A DNA stretch of 64,000 nucleotides from DSBN01 sp041686355. Lineage in GTDB: Bacteria > Spirochaetota > Spirochaetia > DSM-16054 > Sediminispirochaetaceae. The notes beneath the pieces are model-generated. The model saw only the letters and a program-made list of their open reading frames with translations, had not been told where the DNA came from and ran no database searches. The stretch is taken from NCBI GenBank assembly GCA_041686355.1, contig JAWLDZ010000005.1:1-64000 (forward strand), in the 5' to 3' direction. A program made the translations under genes and the position numbers. Positions 54,553-62,892 of this stretch are shown piece after piece. Position 1 is the first letter of the stretch. Each line of letters opens with the position of its first letter.

Positions 54553-54786
54553 ATGATACAGAGAAAACTGAATTTACAAGGGGCAACCTGCCCATCATGC
54601 GCCTACTCTATCGAGCACTACGGTCGAAAACTGTCCGGAATAGAAGAGATTAAGGTAGAAGCAGGCTTGAATGAGGTACGGGTGGATATGAGCATTCATG
54701 ATGAAGCCGCCCAGGATGAACAGCTGAATAAACTCGTCAAGTTAGTACATAATTTGGGCTACGACGCCTCCATTGCATCCAGCTAA
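54553..54786 (+). CDS. heavy-metal-associated (HMA) domain protein
   Basis: This is a 77-residue single HMA domain. GATCPSCAYSIE holds the CxxC metal-binding site, with the fold phrase NEVRVDMSIHDE and a final GYDASI. Such proteins are copper chaperones or mercury carriers; CPSC instead of the common MxCxxC (no Met before) is unusual. No P-type ATPase is nearby. Only a weak ribosome site is seen. Confidence 0.78.
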   Translation: MIQRKLNLQGATCPSCAYSIEHYGRKLSGIEEIKVEAGLNEVRVDMSIHDEAAQDEQLNKLVKLVHNLGYDASIASS

Positions 54787-54831
54787 TTTTTCAGGTATAA
54801 AGGGTGTATATAGAATAACCTGGAGATGCTT

Positions 54832-55806
54832 ATGCGTGTACTTTTAGTCGGAGGAGCCGGTTACATCGGCAGTCACGTCTCAATGGCCTTCTTGGAGAAG
54901 GGACATCAAGTTGGAGTGTTTGACAACCTGTCCAGCGGGTTGCGTACAAATATTCATAAAGATGCTCTTTTTTTTGAAGGAGATCTCTTAGATCAGCAGA
55001 GATTATCTGCAGTTTGTGCAGAGGGCTGGGACTCAGTAATTCATCTGGCTGCTTTTAAGGCTGCCGGGGAATCGATGCTTAGCCCTGAAAAGTACTCAAT
55101 CAACAACATTGGCGGTTCGCTTAACCTCATGATAGCTGCGGCTCAGCATGATATACAAACCTTTGTGCTTTCCTCCTCGGCTGCAGTGTACGGCGAACCG
55201 GAATATCTTCCGGTAGATGAGTGCCACCCAACGAAACCCACCAATTATTACGGCTTTACTAAACTTGATATTGAGCGCAATCTGGCATGGTACGATCAGC
55301 TGCGCGGCCTTAAATACGCCTCCCTGCGGTACTTTAATGCCGCCGGCTACGATCCAGAGGGACGGGTCACCGGTATTGAAAAAAACCCCGCTAACCTTAT
55401 CCCAGTTGTGATGGAAGTAGCAATCGGAGAACGAGAAGAGCTTCTTGTATTCGGCGATGATTATGATACCAAGGACGGAACAGGGGTTCGCGACTACATC
55501 CATGTAAGCGATTTAGCTGAAGCCCATGTAAAGGCTGCTGAACAGGTCGCTGCATCCAGAAAAAGTATAATGGTCAATCTTGGCAGCGAAACAGGCTTGA
55601 GTGTTCTGGAAATCGTTGAATCGGCCCGTCGAATTACAGGTTCAAAAATACCATTGAACATAGTAGAACGACGTGCAGGAGATCCAGCTAAACTGGTTGC
55701 ATCAGCCAAACTGGCATCAAAGCTGCTCGATTGGAAGGCTCGTTACAGCAGTGCTGAAGAAATAATCGAAACCACTTGGCGGGTGTATAAAAAAGCCCAT
55801 GGATAA
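54832..55806 (+). CDS. galE: UDP-glucose 4-epimerase
   Basis: This is a 324-residue short-chain dehydrogenase/epimerase. The NAD site is VLLVGGAGYIGSH, the catalytic Ser/Tyr/Lys lie in SSSAAVYGEP and YYGFTKLDIER, and RYFNAAGYDPEG and GTGVRDYIHVSDLAEAH are typical GalE motifs. The ATG at 54832 (GGAG 6 nt upstream) is preferred over one two codons earlier. It overlaps the next gene by 8 nt. Confidence 0.95.
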   Translation: MRVLLVGGAGYIGSHVSMAFLEKGHQVGVFDNLSSGLRTNIHKDALFFEGDLLDQQRLSAVCAEGWDSVIHLAAFKAAGESMLSPEKYSINNIGGSLNLMIAAAQHDIQTFVLSSSAAVYGEPEYLPVDECHPTKPTNYYGFTKLDIERNLAWYDQLRGLKYASLRYFNAAGYDPEGRVTGIEKNPANLIPVVMEVAIGEREELLVFGDDYDTKDGTGVRDYIHVSDLAEAHVKAAEQVAASRKSIMVNLGSETGLSVLEIVESARRITGSKIPLNIVERRAGDPAKLVASAKLASKLLDWKARYSSAEEIIETTWRVYKKAHG

Positions 55807-56812
55807 ACAGGTCTTTACTACCGCTCGAGAGCGAATGCAGGGTTTCTGTCGCGTGTGCCTGCTGTGCGACGGCCGTGCCTGCAGGGGGGAAGTCCCCGGC
55901 ATGGGAGGTACCGGCACGGGTTCCGCTTTTACCGAGAACCTCAAAGCCCTTAGCCGAATCAAAATAAATATGCGTACCCTCCACTCGGTTCATGCCCCCG
56001 AAACGGGTATCCAGCTGTTTAATCGCTCACTCAGCATGCCGATTCTTATCAGCCCTCTGGGTGGGGTGCATTACAATATGACAAGAGAGCTGCATGAGAA
56101 GGAGTATATTACACAGATGATAGGCGGCGCGGCTGCTGCGGGAACTTTGGGTGGCACCGGAGACGGGGAAGTGCCGGAGATCTTCGAGGCTGCCATTGAT
56201 ACCCTTAAAAGGTATCCCCCAGCGGGCATTCCATTTATAAAACCTTGGGAGAACAGCCAGCTTTCAGAGCGAATTGCGCAACTGCAGGGGATCGGAGCAG
56301 AGATATGCGGCATGGATATTGATGCGGCCGGTCTAATTACTCTAAAAGAGCTTGGGCAGCCGGTGTATCCCAAAACACCTCCTGAGATTAGACAGATAAT
56401 CAGCAGCTCGAAGATGCAGTTTATTTTGAAGGGAATAATGACCCCCGATGAAGCTCAGATAGCGGTTGATGCCGGGGCCTCTGCAATTGTTGTTTCTAAC
56501 CACGGGGGACGGGTACTCGATCACACTCCCGGTACAGCCGATGTACTCCCCGGAATTGTAGAAGCAGTCAACAGCTCTATCCCGGTACTGGTAGACGGAG
56601 GTATCCGTTCGGGTACGGATGTATTCAAAATGCTTGCACTCGGTGCAACGGCGGTGATGATCGGCCGGCCGATGGCAATTGCGGCTATAGGCGGTGGTGC
56701 TGAAGCTGTTTCTGCTAAGTTGCGAACTCTACAGGCTGAACTGGAACAGGTAATGGTAATGACTGGTGCACCTGATCCGGGATCGATCAACCATACCCAT
56801 ATCAGGATGTAA
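55799..56812 (+). CDS. FMN-dependent alpha-hydroxy-acid oxidising enzyme
   Basis: This is a 337-residue TIM-barrel flavoprotein of the lactate oxidase/glycolate oxidase fold. The C-terminal half has GASAIVVSNHGGRVLDHTP (catalytic His), DGGIRSGTDVFKML and GATAVMIGRP. The N-terminus is unusual: CRVCLLCDGRACRGEVPG has four Cys and could bind a metal or an Fe-S centre. The substrate is unknown; a lactate-like acid is a guess. It overlaps galE by 8 nt. Confidence 0.85.
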   Translation: MDKQVFTTARERMQGFCRVCLLCDGRACRGEVPGMGGTGTGSAFTENLKALSRIKINMRTLHSVHAPETGIQLFNRSLSMPILISPLGGVHYNMTRELHEKEYITQMIGGAAAAGTLGGTGDGEVPEIFEAAIDTLKRYPPAGIPFIKPWENSQLSERIAQLQGIGAEICGMDIDAAGLITLKELGQPVYPKTPPEIRQIISSSKMQFILKGIMTPDEAQIAVDAGASAIVVSNHGGRVLDHTPGTADVLPGIVEAVNSSIPVLVDGGIRSGTDVFKMLALGATAVMIGRPMAIAAIGGGAEAVSAKLRTLQAELEQVMVMTGAPDPGSINHTHIRM

Positions 56813-56905
56813 TTGTATACCCTGGCAACGAGATTTTTGGCATTCTAATAGTGAAGGGTTTTAAAAATTCTCAAGGTGGGATTTTCTATATTTTGCTTAA
56901 TCGTC

Positions 56906-56933
56906 TTGACTTTCATTATCCAAACACTAATAA
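56906..56933 (+). promoter_or_regulatory. candidate promoter of the glutaredoxin-FTR pair
   Basis: TTGACT (56906-56911) and TAATAA (56928-56933) are separated by 16 bases, 23 nt upstream of the ATG. Confidence 0.5.
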
Positions 56934-56956
56934 ATAACATAAGGAGGAAACACAAC

Positions 56957-57262
56957 ATGTTTGAGTGGGTACCATTTGAAAAACACAAAGGCTCCTGGAA
57001 AGAGAAGGATGTAATTTTATTGGCACTCTCGACCTGCGCTTTTTGTAAGCGTGGAATGGAGTATCTGAAAAATAAGGATATCGAATATCGATACGTCTAT
57101 GTCGACACACTTTCACCGGAGCAAAAAAAACAGCTATCCAGTGAATTTAAGGAAAAATTCGGTCAAAGAGGGCTGTATCCTACGCTGATCGTAGATAGCG
57201 CCGATTATCAACTTGGTTTCATTGAAAAAGCGTGGAGCAGATCACTAGGTCTCGATAGCTGA
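56957..57262 (+). CDS. glutaredoxin/thioredoxin-like protein
   Basis: This is a 101-residue Trx-fold protein. ALSTCAFCKRGMEYL has a CAFC active site, and YPTLIVD gives the cis-Pro loop. The ATG at 56957 has AAGGAGG 9 nt upstream. Ferredoxin-thioredoxin reductase is encoded 12 nt downstream, so this is most likely its substrate protein. Glutathione use is not implied. Confidence 0.85.
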   Translation: MFEWVPFEKHKGSWKEKDVILLALSTCAFCKRGMEYLKNKDIEYRYVYVDTLSPEQKKQLSSEFKEKFGQRGLYPTLIVDSADYQLGFIEKAWSRSLGLDS

Positions 57263-57274
57263 GGGTACATGTAG

Positions 57275-57634
57275 ATGAAGAGTAATGAAGCGAAGAATGA
57301 CAAAACACTTGAGGATGTCAAAGATTTTATCCGGCGAGCCGCTCGAAAGTACAACTGGGCGGTAGTTCCGGATGAAAATTTTATGCATGATCTAGCTCAA
57401 GGACTACTTCATAACTACCAGCGATTCGGATTCTATCAATGCCCCTGTCGTGACAGCTATGGTGAACGTGAGCATGACCGGGACATCATGTGCCCTTGCA
57501 CCTACTGTTCTGATGACATTGAAGAATATGGGCAGTGCTACTGCGGCTTGTTCCTTTCACATCAGTTCGCAGCTTCGGAAAAATTTCCCGAAGCAATTCC
57601 AGAGCGGCGACCGGATGAAAAATTTCCCTACTAG
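57275..57634 (+). CDS. ferredoxin-thioredoxin reductase catalytic subunit family protein
   Basis: This is a 119-residue FTR catalytic-type protein. The Cys motifs QCPCRD, MCPCTYC and QCYCGLF fit the CPC...CPC...CxC pattern that binds a [4Fe-4S] cluster plus a redox disulfide. There is no variable subunit gene. In archaea and anaerobes FTR works this way without one. Paired with the glutaredoxin-like gene it would pass electrons from ferredoxin to a protein dithiol. Confidence 0.9.
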   Translation: MKSNEAKNDKTLEDVKDFIRRAARKYNWAVVPDENFMHDLAQGLLHNYQRFGFYQCPCRDSYGEREHDRDIMCPCTYCSDDIEEYGQCYCGLFLSHQFAASEKFPEAIPERRPDEKFPY

Positions 57635-57657
57635 GAACTCTCCGGTATCTCTGAAGC

Positions 57658-58854
57658 TCATCGCAATTGCAGTATTGAATCCGTCAGCTGCTGCCACCAG
57701 CTCCCCTCTGCCACCGGTTCTTTGACCAGAATCGGGTAGCTGCGAATAAGCTTTTGGCCACTTGTAATTAAGGTACGGCCTATCTCTTCTCCGTCCCTCA
57801 GCGGCGCAAATAAGGGAAGGTCAAGCTCATGCCGCACTTCTAGGGCTGCAGCCACATCTAATGGCAAGACTAACACTTCAGGGTCATGCAGCTGAGCTTG
57901 AACTGTTTTCCTGGCGCCCTTCCAAACCCTTAGTTCCTGCAGTCTTGGAAATTGAGGTTCCACGCGTCTAAAATGGTAGAAACCGTAGGAGAGCAGGTTC
58001 ACTCCGTCAATTGCTCGGGTAAACGCTCCTTCGCGTATATTTTCACCCGGACCGCCTAGAATTACCGCCACCACTCGGCGATCACCTGCCGTTGCCGAAA
58101 GCGCAATATTATAGCCCGACTCATCAATATATCCAGTCTTCAAACCATCGACCCATGGATGACGGCCGATCAGAATATTGTAATTTTCTTGAGTAATCGG
58201 ACCATAACTCGTGTGGGCTCCTTCCTGCAAGATTTCGGTGGTAGGATAAGTAAACTCTTTCTGACTGTGCAGCAGCTCGAGAGACTCTGGATGACTGCGG
58301 ATATAGTCACAGCAAAACAGTCCGAATTCCTTAGCGGTTACATAACTCTGCGCACTTAAACCTGCCGGATCTTCGAAGTGGATATTTTCATATCCCATTT
58401 TTTCGGCTTCCCGGTTCATTTCTTCCACAAATTTTTCTACCGAGCCGGAAACCACACGGGCCAGCATGTGGGCTGCATCATTACCGGAAGGTACCGCAAG
58501 TCCTCTCATAAGCTGCAGTACGCTCAGCTCCTGCCCTTCCTCAATAAACATCAGAGAGGATCTACGGGGCATATTGGAAAAATCATCCCTCCCCTCAACC
58601 GTGATACGTGTATCCAAATTGATTCTCCCTTCCTCAATCGCCCGATAGGTGAGGTGCAGTGTCATCAGTTTGGTCATCGAGGCGGGGGAAATTCGGACAT
58701 CCCCGTTCTTCTGATACAACAGAGTGCCGGTTTCATAATCATACACTGCCGCAGCCTTCGACATGATCTGGGGTTCCACATCACCAGAGAAAGCCACACT
58801 AAGGCTTTGTGCAAATAGACAAATAGTCAATAATATTAGTCTGCTTGTACGCAT
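57658..58854 (-). CDS. D-alanyl-D-alanine carboxypeptidase (PBP5/DacF family)
   Basis: This 398-residue serine carboxypeptidase trims peptidoglycan stem peptides. An N-terminal signal (ILLTICLFAQSLSVAFSGD) gives export. The active site is SPASMTKLM, then PSGNDAA (SxN) and GLKTGYI (KTG). A C-terminal PBP5-type domain follows at about 300-380. It converges with the FTR gene. Confidence 0.95.
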   Translation of the reverse strand: MRTSRLILLTICLFAQSLSVAFSGDVEPQIMSKAAAVYDYETGTLLYQKNGDVRISPASMTKLMTLHLTYRAIEEGRINLDTRITVEGRDDFSNMPRRSSLMFIEEGQELSVLQLMRGLAVPSGNDAAHMLARVVSGSVEKFVEEMNREAEKMGYENIHFEDPAGLSAQSYVTAKEFGLFCCDYIRSHPESLELLHSQKEFTYPTTEILQEGAHTSYGPITQENYNILIGRHPWVDGLKTGYIDESGYNIALSATAGDRRVVAVILGGPGENIREGAFTRAIDGVNLLSYGFYHFRRVEPQFPRLQELRVWKGARKTVQAQLHDPEVLVLPLDVAAALEVRHELDLPLFAPLRDGEEIGRTLITSGQKLIRSYPILVKEPVAEGSWWQQLTDSILQLR

Positions 58855-58888
58855 GTTGTATCCTTTTAAGCTCGTTTAGCTTATGCAT

Positions 58889-58918
58889 CGTCTTAATAAT
58901 ACCCGTCTTAATAATACC
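58889..58918. repeat. two perfect 15-bp tandem repeats
   Basis: The unit CGTCTTAATAATACC occurs twice back-to-back in the divergent gap between the carboxypeptidase and EamA-like genes. On the minus strand each unit has TATTAT, a possible -10 for the carboxypeptidase. Confidence 0.85.
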
Positions 58919-58980
58919 AAAAAAAGATATTTACATCACTCCTCTAACGGGATATAGTGCTGAACAGTAAAATAAGAACC

Positions 58981-59871
58981 ATGGAACCTACACTAATCGC
59001 CTCGTTTATAGGCATAATCGCCACTACCCAAATACACATCTCTAAGGGCCTTCAGAAATATGGTATCGATGCCCTGCGCCCGGAAAAGGACCGAAAACAT
59101 TCGGTAGACCATCAGCGAGGTAGGAAAATCGCCTACTTTAGCGGTATAATCCTCAACAATCTTGCTTTTCTGTGGGTCCTGGTCGCCAATCTCTATGCGC
59201 CGACCTCTTATTATACCAGCATGTTTGGCTTTGGGCTGGTAGTACTGATGCTGTTCTCAGAGCACATACTGCATGAAAAACACACTGTACTGCAGCATCT
59301 CGGAGCCTTTATTATTGCAGGCGGTACTATATTAATTGGACTCAGCCGCAGCACTAATGAAGTCCCACCCATGAGCGCAGTTGAGCTAAATACGGTGCTG
59401 CGGTTTCTGGCTATCTACTTCCCACTTAATTTTCTGCTGCTCGGTCTGGCGCTCAAATTGCGCTGGCAGCGGACCCTAGGGGTGTTGTTCGGGACGCTCA
59501 CCGGCTGTGCAGCTGCTATGGACCCGATCTTAAAAGGAATTGGGCAGAGCTTTGGCACCAATATCCAGCTGATTCCTCATACCACGGTGGGTTGGATCAT
59601 TTTTCTTGCCAGCTTTCTCTTTGGGGCCATCGCCTTTTCCTTTACTCAGATCGGTTTTTACAAACACGCACGAGCCTCTACCCTAGTTGCGTTCCATAAC
59701 ATAACCCTTATTCTCAACCCGCTGCTGCTGCTCAAACTCTCATTGCCCGGTTTCTCTCTGACAAGGCTGCAGGTAACCGGGGTACTGGTGGTGGTGGCCG
59801 GCATAGCACTTATGTTCTCCGAAGCAACCTTCTCTTTTTTATTTAACACTAAAAAAATCGGCAATGAGTAA
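58981..59871 (+). CDS. EamA/DMT-like membrane protein
   Basis: This is about 296 residues with roughly nine or ten hydrophobic helices. The order of helices and an ending GVLVVVAGIALMFSEATFSF resemble the drug/metabolite transporter superfamily, but no substrate motif is visible. The ATG at 58981 is used; a GTG eight codons upstream is possible and has no better ribosome site. The function is not assigned. Confidence 0.65.
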   Translation: MEPTLIASFIGIIATTQIHISKGLQKYGIDALRPEKDRKHSVDHQRGRKIAYFSGIILNNLAFLWVLVANLYAPTSYYTSMFGFGLVVLMLFSEHILHEKHTVLQHLGAFIIAGGTILIGLSRSTNEVPPMSAVELNTVLRFLAIYFPLNFLLLGLALKLRWQRTLGVLFGTLTGCAAAMDPILKGIGQSFGTNIQLIPHTTVGWIIFLASFLFGAIAFSFTQIGFYKHARASTLVAFHNITLILNPLLLLKLSLPGFSLTRLQVTGVLVVVAGIALMFSEATFSFLFNTKKIGNE

Positions 59872-59975
59872 CGCTTTTCTGCAATTTTTTACAATTTTAG
59901 CTTACACACATACAAAAAAAACTATTAGAGCATGTCCACTCGACTAAGCAGAATTTGCTGAATTGCTCGTAGCGA

Positions 59976-60004
59976 TTGTATTTAGCACCCATTTTTCTTA
60001 TACT
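59976..60004 (+). promoter_or_regulatory. candidate promoter of the IMPase-family gene
   Basis: TTGTAT (59976-59981) and TATACT (59999-60004) are separated by 17 bases, just upstream of the GTG start. Confidence 0.5.
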
Positions 60005-60022
60005 AAAAAGAGGGTGGATAAC

Positions 60023-60808
60023 GTGCATAATTTTGAACAAATTGCTACTGAAGTATATAAAGCCGGGCAAATAGCTCGATCTCAACAACGGGAAGTCGTC
60101 CGAAGCTATAAGGAAGACGGCTCGGTATTGACAGAAGTCGATCTGGCAATTGAAAAACAGCTGACTACGGTAATACGTCAGGAATTTCCCAACGCAAATA
60201 TTGTAAGTGAAGAGTTCCCCAGCGAGTTTCGTTCTGGCCGCGAATTTACTTTTACTATAGACCCGATCGACGGCACCGACACATTCAGTCAGGGTATGCC
60301 CGGGTGGTGTGTTGCAGTTGGAATATTAGATGCAGAACTGGAGCCGATTGGTGGTATTATTTCTGCTCCCAGATGGGGAAGTGACCCGGATTACGGAGTT
60401 TATTTGCACCTGCTGCCAGGGGATGAGCTAAAAATCGATGGCATGCCTACTGCTTCTGGAGCTGAGAATGAGGTTCCCGGGACCCAGCTGATGGTCGGCT
60501 CAAAGGTGCACCGTAAATACGATTTTTCACCTTTTCCAGGCAAAATCAGAAGTATAGGCAGCTCGATTCTCCACATCATAAGTCCCCTTATACACCCGGT
60601 GGTATTAGGAGCCTTGATTCCACCCGCTTACATATGGGACATTGCCGCTGCGCATGGTATAATTAAAAGCCGCTCCTACACTTTAGAGTATGTCAATGGA
60701 AACTCTGTGAAGTATGCAACTATGGTCCATCGACAAACTGCTGAGCACCATATGCTTTGCGGCACAGAAGGCAGTATAGCCAACATTAAAAAACATATTA
60801 CCCTTTAA
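60023..60808 (+). CDS. inositol monophosphatase family protein
   Basis: This is about 262 residues from the GTG at 60023 (GAGGGTGG upstream); a start at 60014 is also possible. Metal-binding motifs are VSEEFPSEF, DPIDGTDTFSQG and WDIAAAHGIIK. The family includes inositol monophosphatase, CysQ and others. The substrate cannot be told; CysQ-like 3'-phosphoadenosine phosphatase is also possible. Confidence 0.85.
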   Translation: MHNFEQIATEVYKAGQIARSQQREVVRSYKEDGSVLTEVDLAIEKQLTTVIRQEFPNANIVSEEFPSEFRSGREFTFTIDPIDGTDTFSQGMPGWCVAVGILDAELEPIGGIISAPRWGSDPDYGVYLHLLPGDELKIDGMPTASGAENEVPGTQLMVGSKVHRKYDFSPFPGKIRSIGSSILHIISPLIHPVVLGALIPPAYIWDIAAAHGIIKSRSYTLEYVNGNSVKYATMVHRQTAEHHMLCGTEGSIANIKKHITL

Positions 60809-60813
60809 AGGGT

Positions 60814-61518
60814 CTAAAACAGCGAAGTAGAGATGGAGAGATGCTCATAACGCTTAAACATGTACTTACCTAGATAGACAAAGGGAGTATCCAAGGCTGC
60901 AACAATCCATTTCAGTAAGTAGGTGGTGAGCATAATCTCTAGAAGTACTCCAGTTGAGAAAACTCCGTAAAAAGCGATTAAAGTAAAAACAAGGGAATCC
61001 AACAACTGACTCACCATTGTGCTAAGGTTATTTCGCAGCCATAGATGCTTTGTGGCAGGCCATTTTTTCTTCCACAAATGAAATGCCCAAATATCATGGC
61101 TCTGGGAAACTCCATAAGCAATGAGACTGGCCAACATAATACGCGGAAGAAAACCAAAAACAGTTTCAAGGCTCTCGTGGGCAAAATCTTCTGCCGAAGG
61201 TACGAAAAAAAGGGCCAGGTTCATTAAAAGCGTAAACATAATCAGTGAAAAGAACCCAATCACCACTGCCCGCCCGGCCTCTTTCTTTCCGTAATTTTCA
61301 TTGAGAATATCGGTCACCAGAAAACTTGAAGCATACACAATATTTCCTAAAGTGGCGGTAATACCAAAAAGTTCGATAGTCTTGGTCACCTGTACATTAG
61401 CAACCATCACTGCAACGGGTATCCATATAAACAAACCCAGTCGACCCCAAATTCGATACGCCAATACAATTGCTCCGAAGTTCACAAATAGAAGTACAAT
61501 CCATAGCAATTCGTTCAA
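60814..61518 (-). CDS. queuosine precursor transporter (YhhQ/QPTR family)
   Basis: This is a 234-residue membrane protein with about six helices. Typical phrases are VQVTKTIELFG, SSFLVTDILNENYGKKEA, GVSQSHDIWAFHLWKKKW and WLRNNLSTMVSQLLDSLVF. Family members import preQ0/preQ1 for tRNA queuosine. The TTG start is supported by GGAG about 8 nt upstream. It follows the LPP20-type gene by 2 nt. Confidence 0.92.
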   Translation of the reverse strand: MNELLWIVLLFVNFGAIVLAYRIWGRLGLFIWIPVAVMVANVQVTKTIELFGITATLGNIVYASSFLVTDILNENYGKKEAGRAVVIGFFSLIMFTLLMNLALFFVPSAEDFAHESLETVFGFLPRIMLASLIAYGVSQSHDIWAFHLWKKKWPATKHLWLRNNLSTMVSQLLDSLVFTLIAFYGVFSTGVLLEIMLTTYLLKWIVAALDTPFVYLGKYMFKRYEHLSISTSLF

Positions 61519-61520
61519 AA

Positions 61521-62876
61521 TTATATCTCCTTCAGGGCTTTTTTGATATTGCTGAACAGAGCCTCTTCGCTCTGTAAGTTTTTAAGAAGTTTTGAGAGTA
61601 CTCGACTGTGCGCTTGGGAGGGGTTAATCCCCCCATCTTTTACCGCAGCGCTTTCATAACTGTAAATAGAACCCCCGTTATACTCGAGACTTACCACCGC
61701 CCATGCCTGAGCCATATCCGGAGCTCCTTCGATGTACTTTGGAAAATCCTCCACAAATATATCTACCATAATATTAAATCCGCCAGGCAATTTCTGTGGT
61801 GAAAATTCAAAGGGAAGCTCCTTATCAGAAAAAAGCGCCCTTACCTCACTTTCTATCGACCTTTCTACTTGACTATTTTTAAGTTCAACCAAAAATCCCG
61901 CAGGAAGCAGGTTCACTTTTACCGCCAGTTCCTCATATGCAGAATCAAGCTCCTGTCTTCCAAACGCCTTAAACGCACCCACCTCAGGGAATATTAAAAG
62001 TGTGGAGTCCCCAGCCGTCGAAATCCCTTCCGGTAGTTGCAGTAAAAACTGCCCTCGGGAATCGGTAGTAGTCTCGGTAAGCCTTCGCCCCGCCTTGTCT
62101 TTGAGTACAACTTTGATGGGGCCCGATTGAGATGTCAGGCTACTGTGCAGAGTCCCTTCAAGTGTCAAAGGCTCGCCAATCTGCAGTTCAACTACCTCAT
62201 GGTCTAAACTGATACGCAGTGAGTCGGCATGCTGCCGAATTACATTGAGTACAAGATCACTGAGGTTGCCGCTCTCTCCAAGCAAGCTCCCTTTTAAATC
62301 CTCCCCGAAGGAAACCTCTGCTATTAATCCATAGCTGCGTACCAGCCGTTCGATTCTATCGGCAAACGTGGATTCCTCATCGACAAGTGCCTGGTCCAAT
62401 AAGCCCTTTACTCGTGTCACGACCTCCTGGCGGCGCTGCTCTTGGATCTCCTCCCACTTGTTCCTGCTAAGACGCATATAGACCCAATATCCACTGCTTG
62501 GACAGTAATAAGTATCTACAGTTTCTATATCCTGTATATTGGTTTCAACCGATTGATTGACCAACTCCTCTACCTGCTGGGAGTACTCTCCCTCGCTGCT
62601 GCTGGAAGTAGCAACCTCTAGTTGACTGTATATTGTGGTTGATATACGGGTAGCCAGATCTGTTCGAGCACGTGCCTCCGCTACTGGCCTGTCTTCGGCT
62701 TGGCTTCCGGTATGAGCTGAACCTACCCCGACATAGTACCCTTCTTGTTCAGGATTCCTCATCCAATCCGGTTCAGGAGGGCACTGAGGTGCTGAAGCAC
62801 AACCGGTAAGCCCACTACCGACCAGAATCAACAAAACGGTCGCTGCACATGAATACAAACCTTTCCAACCTTTCAT
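61521..62876 (-). CDS. LPP20-type lipoprotein, long form
   Basis: This is about 451 residues. MKGWKGLYSC... forms a signal ending in the lipobox LTGCASAP (Cys near 26). Then PDWMRNPEQEGYYVGVGSA and AEARARTDLATRIST are the LPP20 domain (about 35-140); a second part to 451 is a beta-rich region of unknown role. GGAGAGGG lies before the ATG at 62876, 17 nt after the preceding LPP20-type gene. The two look like a duplicated and divergent pair. Confidence 0.8.
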   Translation of the reverse strand: MKGWKGLYSCAATVLLILVGSGLTGCASAPQCPPEPDWMRNPEQEGYYVGVGSAHTGSQAEDRPVAEARARTDLATRISTTIYSQLEVATSSSSEGEYSQQVEELVNQSVETNIQDIETVDTYYCPSSGYWVYMRLSRNKWEEIQEQRRQEVVTRVKGLLDQALVDEESTFADRIERLVRSYGLIAEVSFGEDLKGSLLGESGNLSDLVLNVIRQHADSLRISLDHEVVELQIGEPLTLEGTLHSSLTSQSGPIKVVLKDKAGRRLTETTTDSRGQFLLQLPEGISTAGDSTLLIFPEVGAFKAFGRQELDSAYEELAVKVNLLPAGFLVELKNSQVERSIESEVRALFSDKELPFEFSPQKLPGGFNIMVDIFVEDFPKYIEGAPDMAQAWAVVSLEYNGGSIYSYESAAVKDGGINPSQAHSRVLSKLLKNLQSEEALFSNIKKALKEI

Positions 62877-62892
62877 AATTTCCCTCTCCTGC

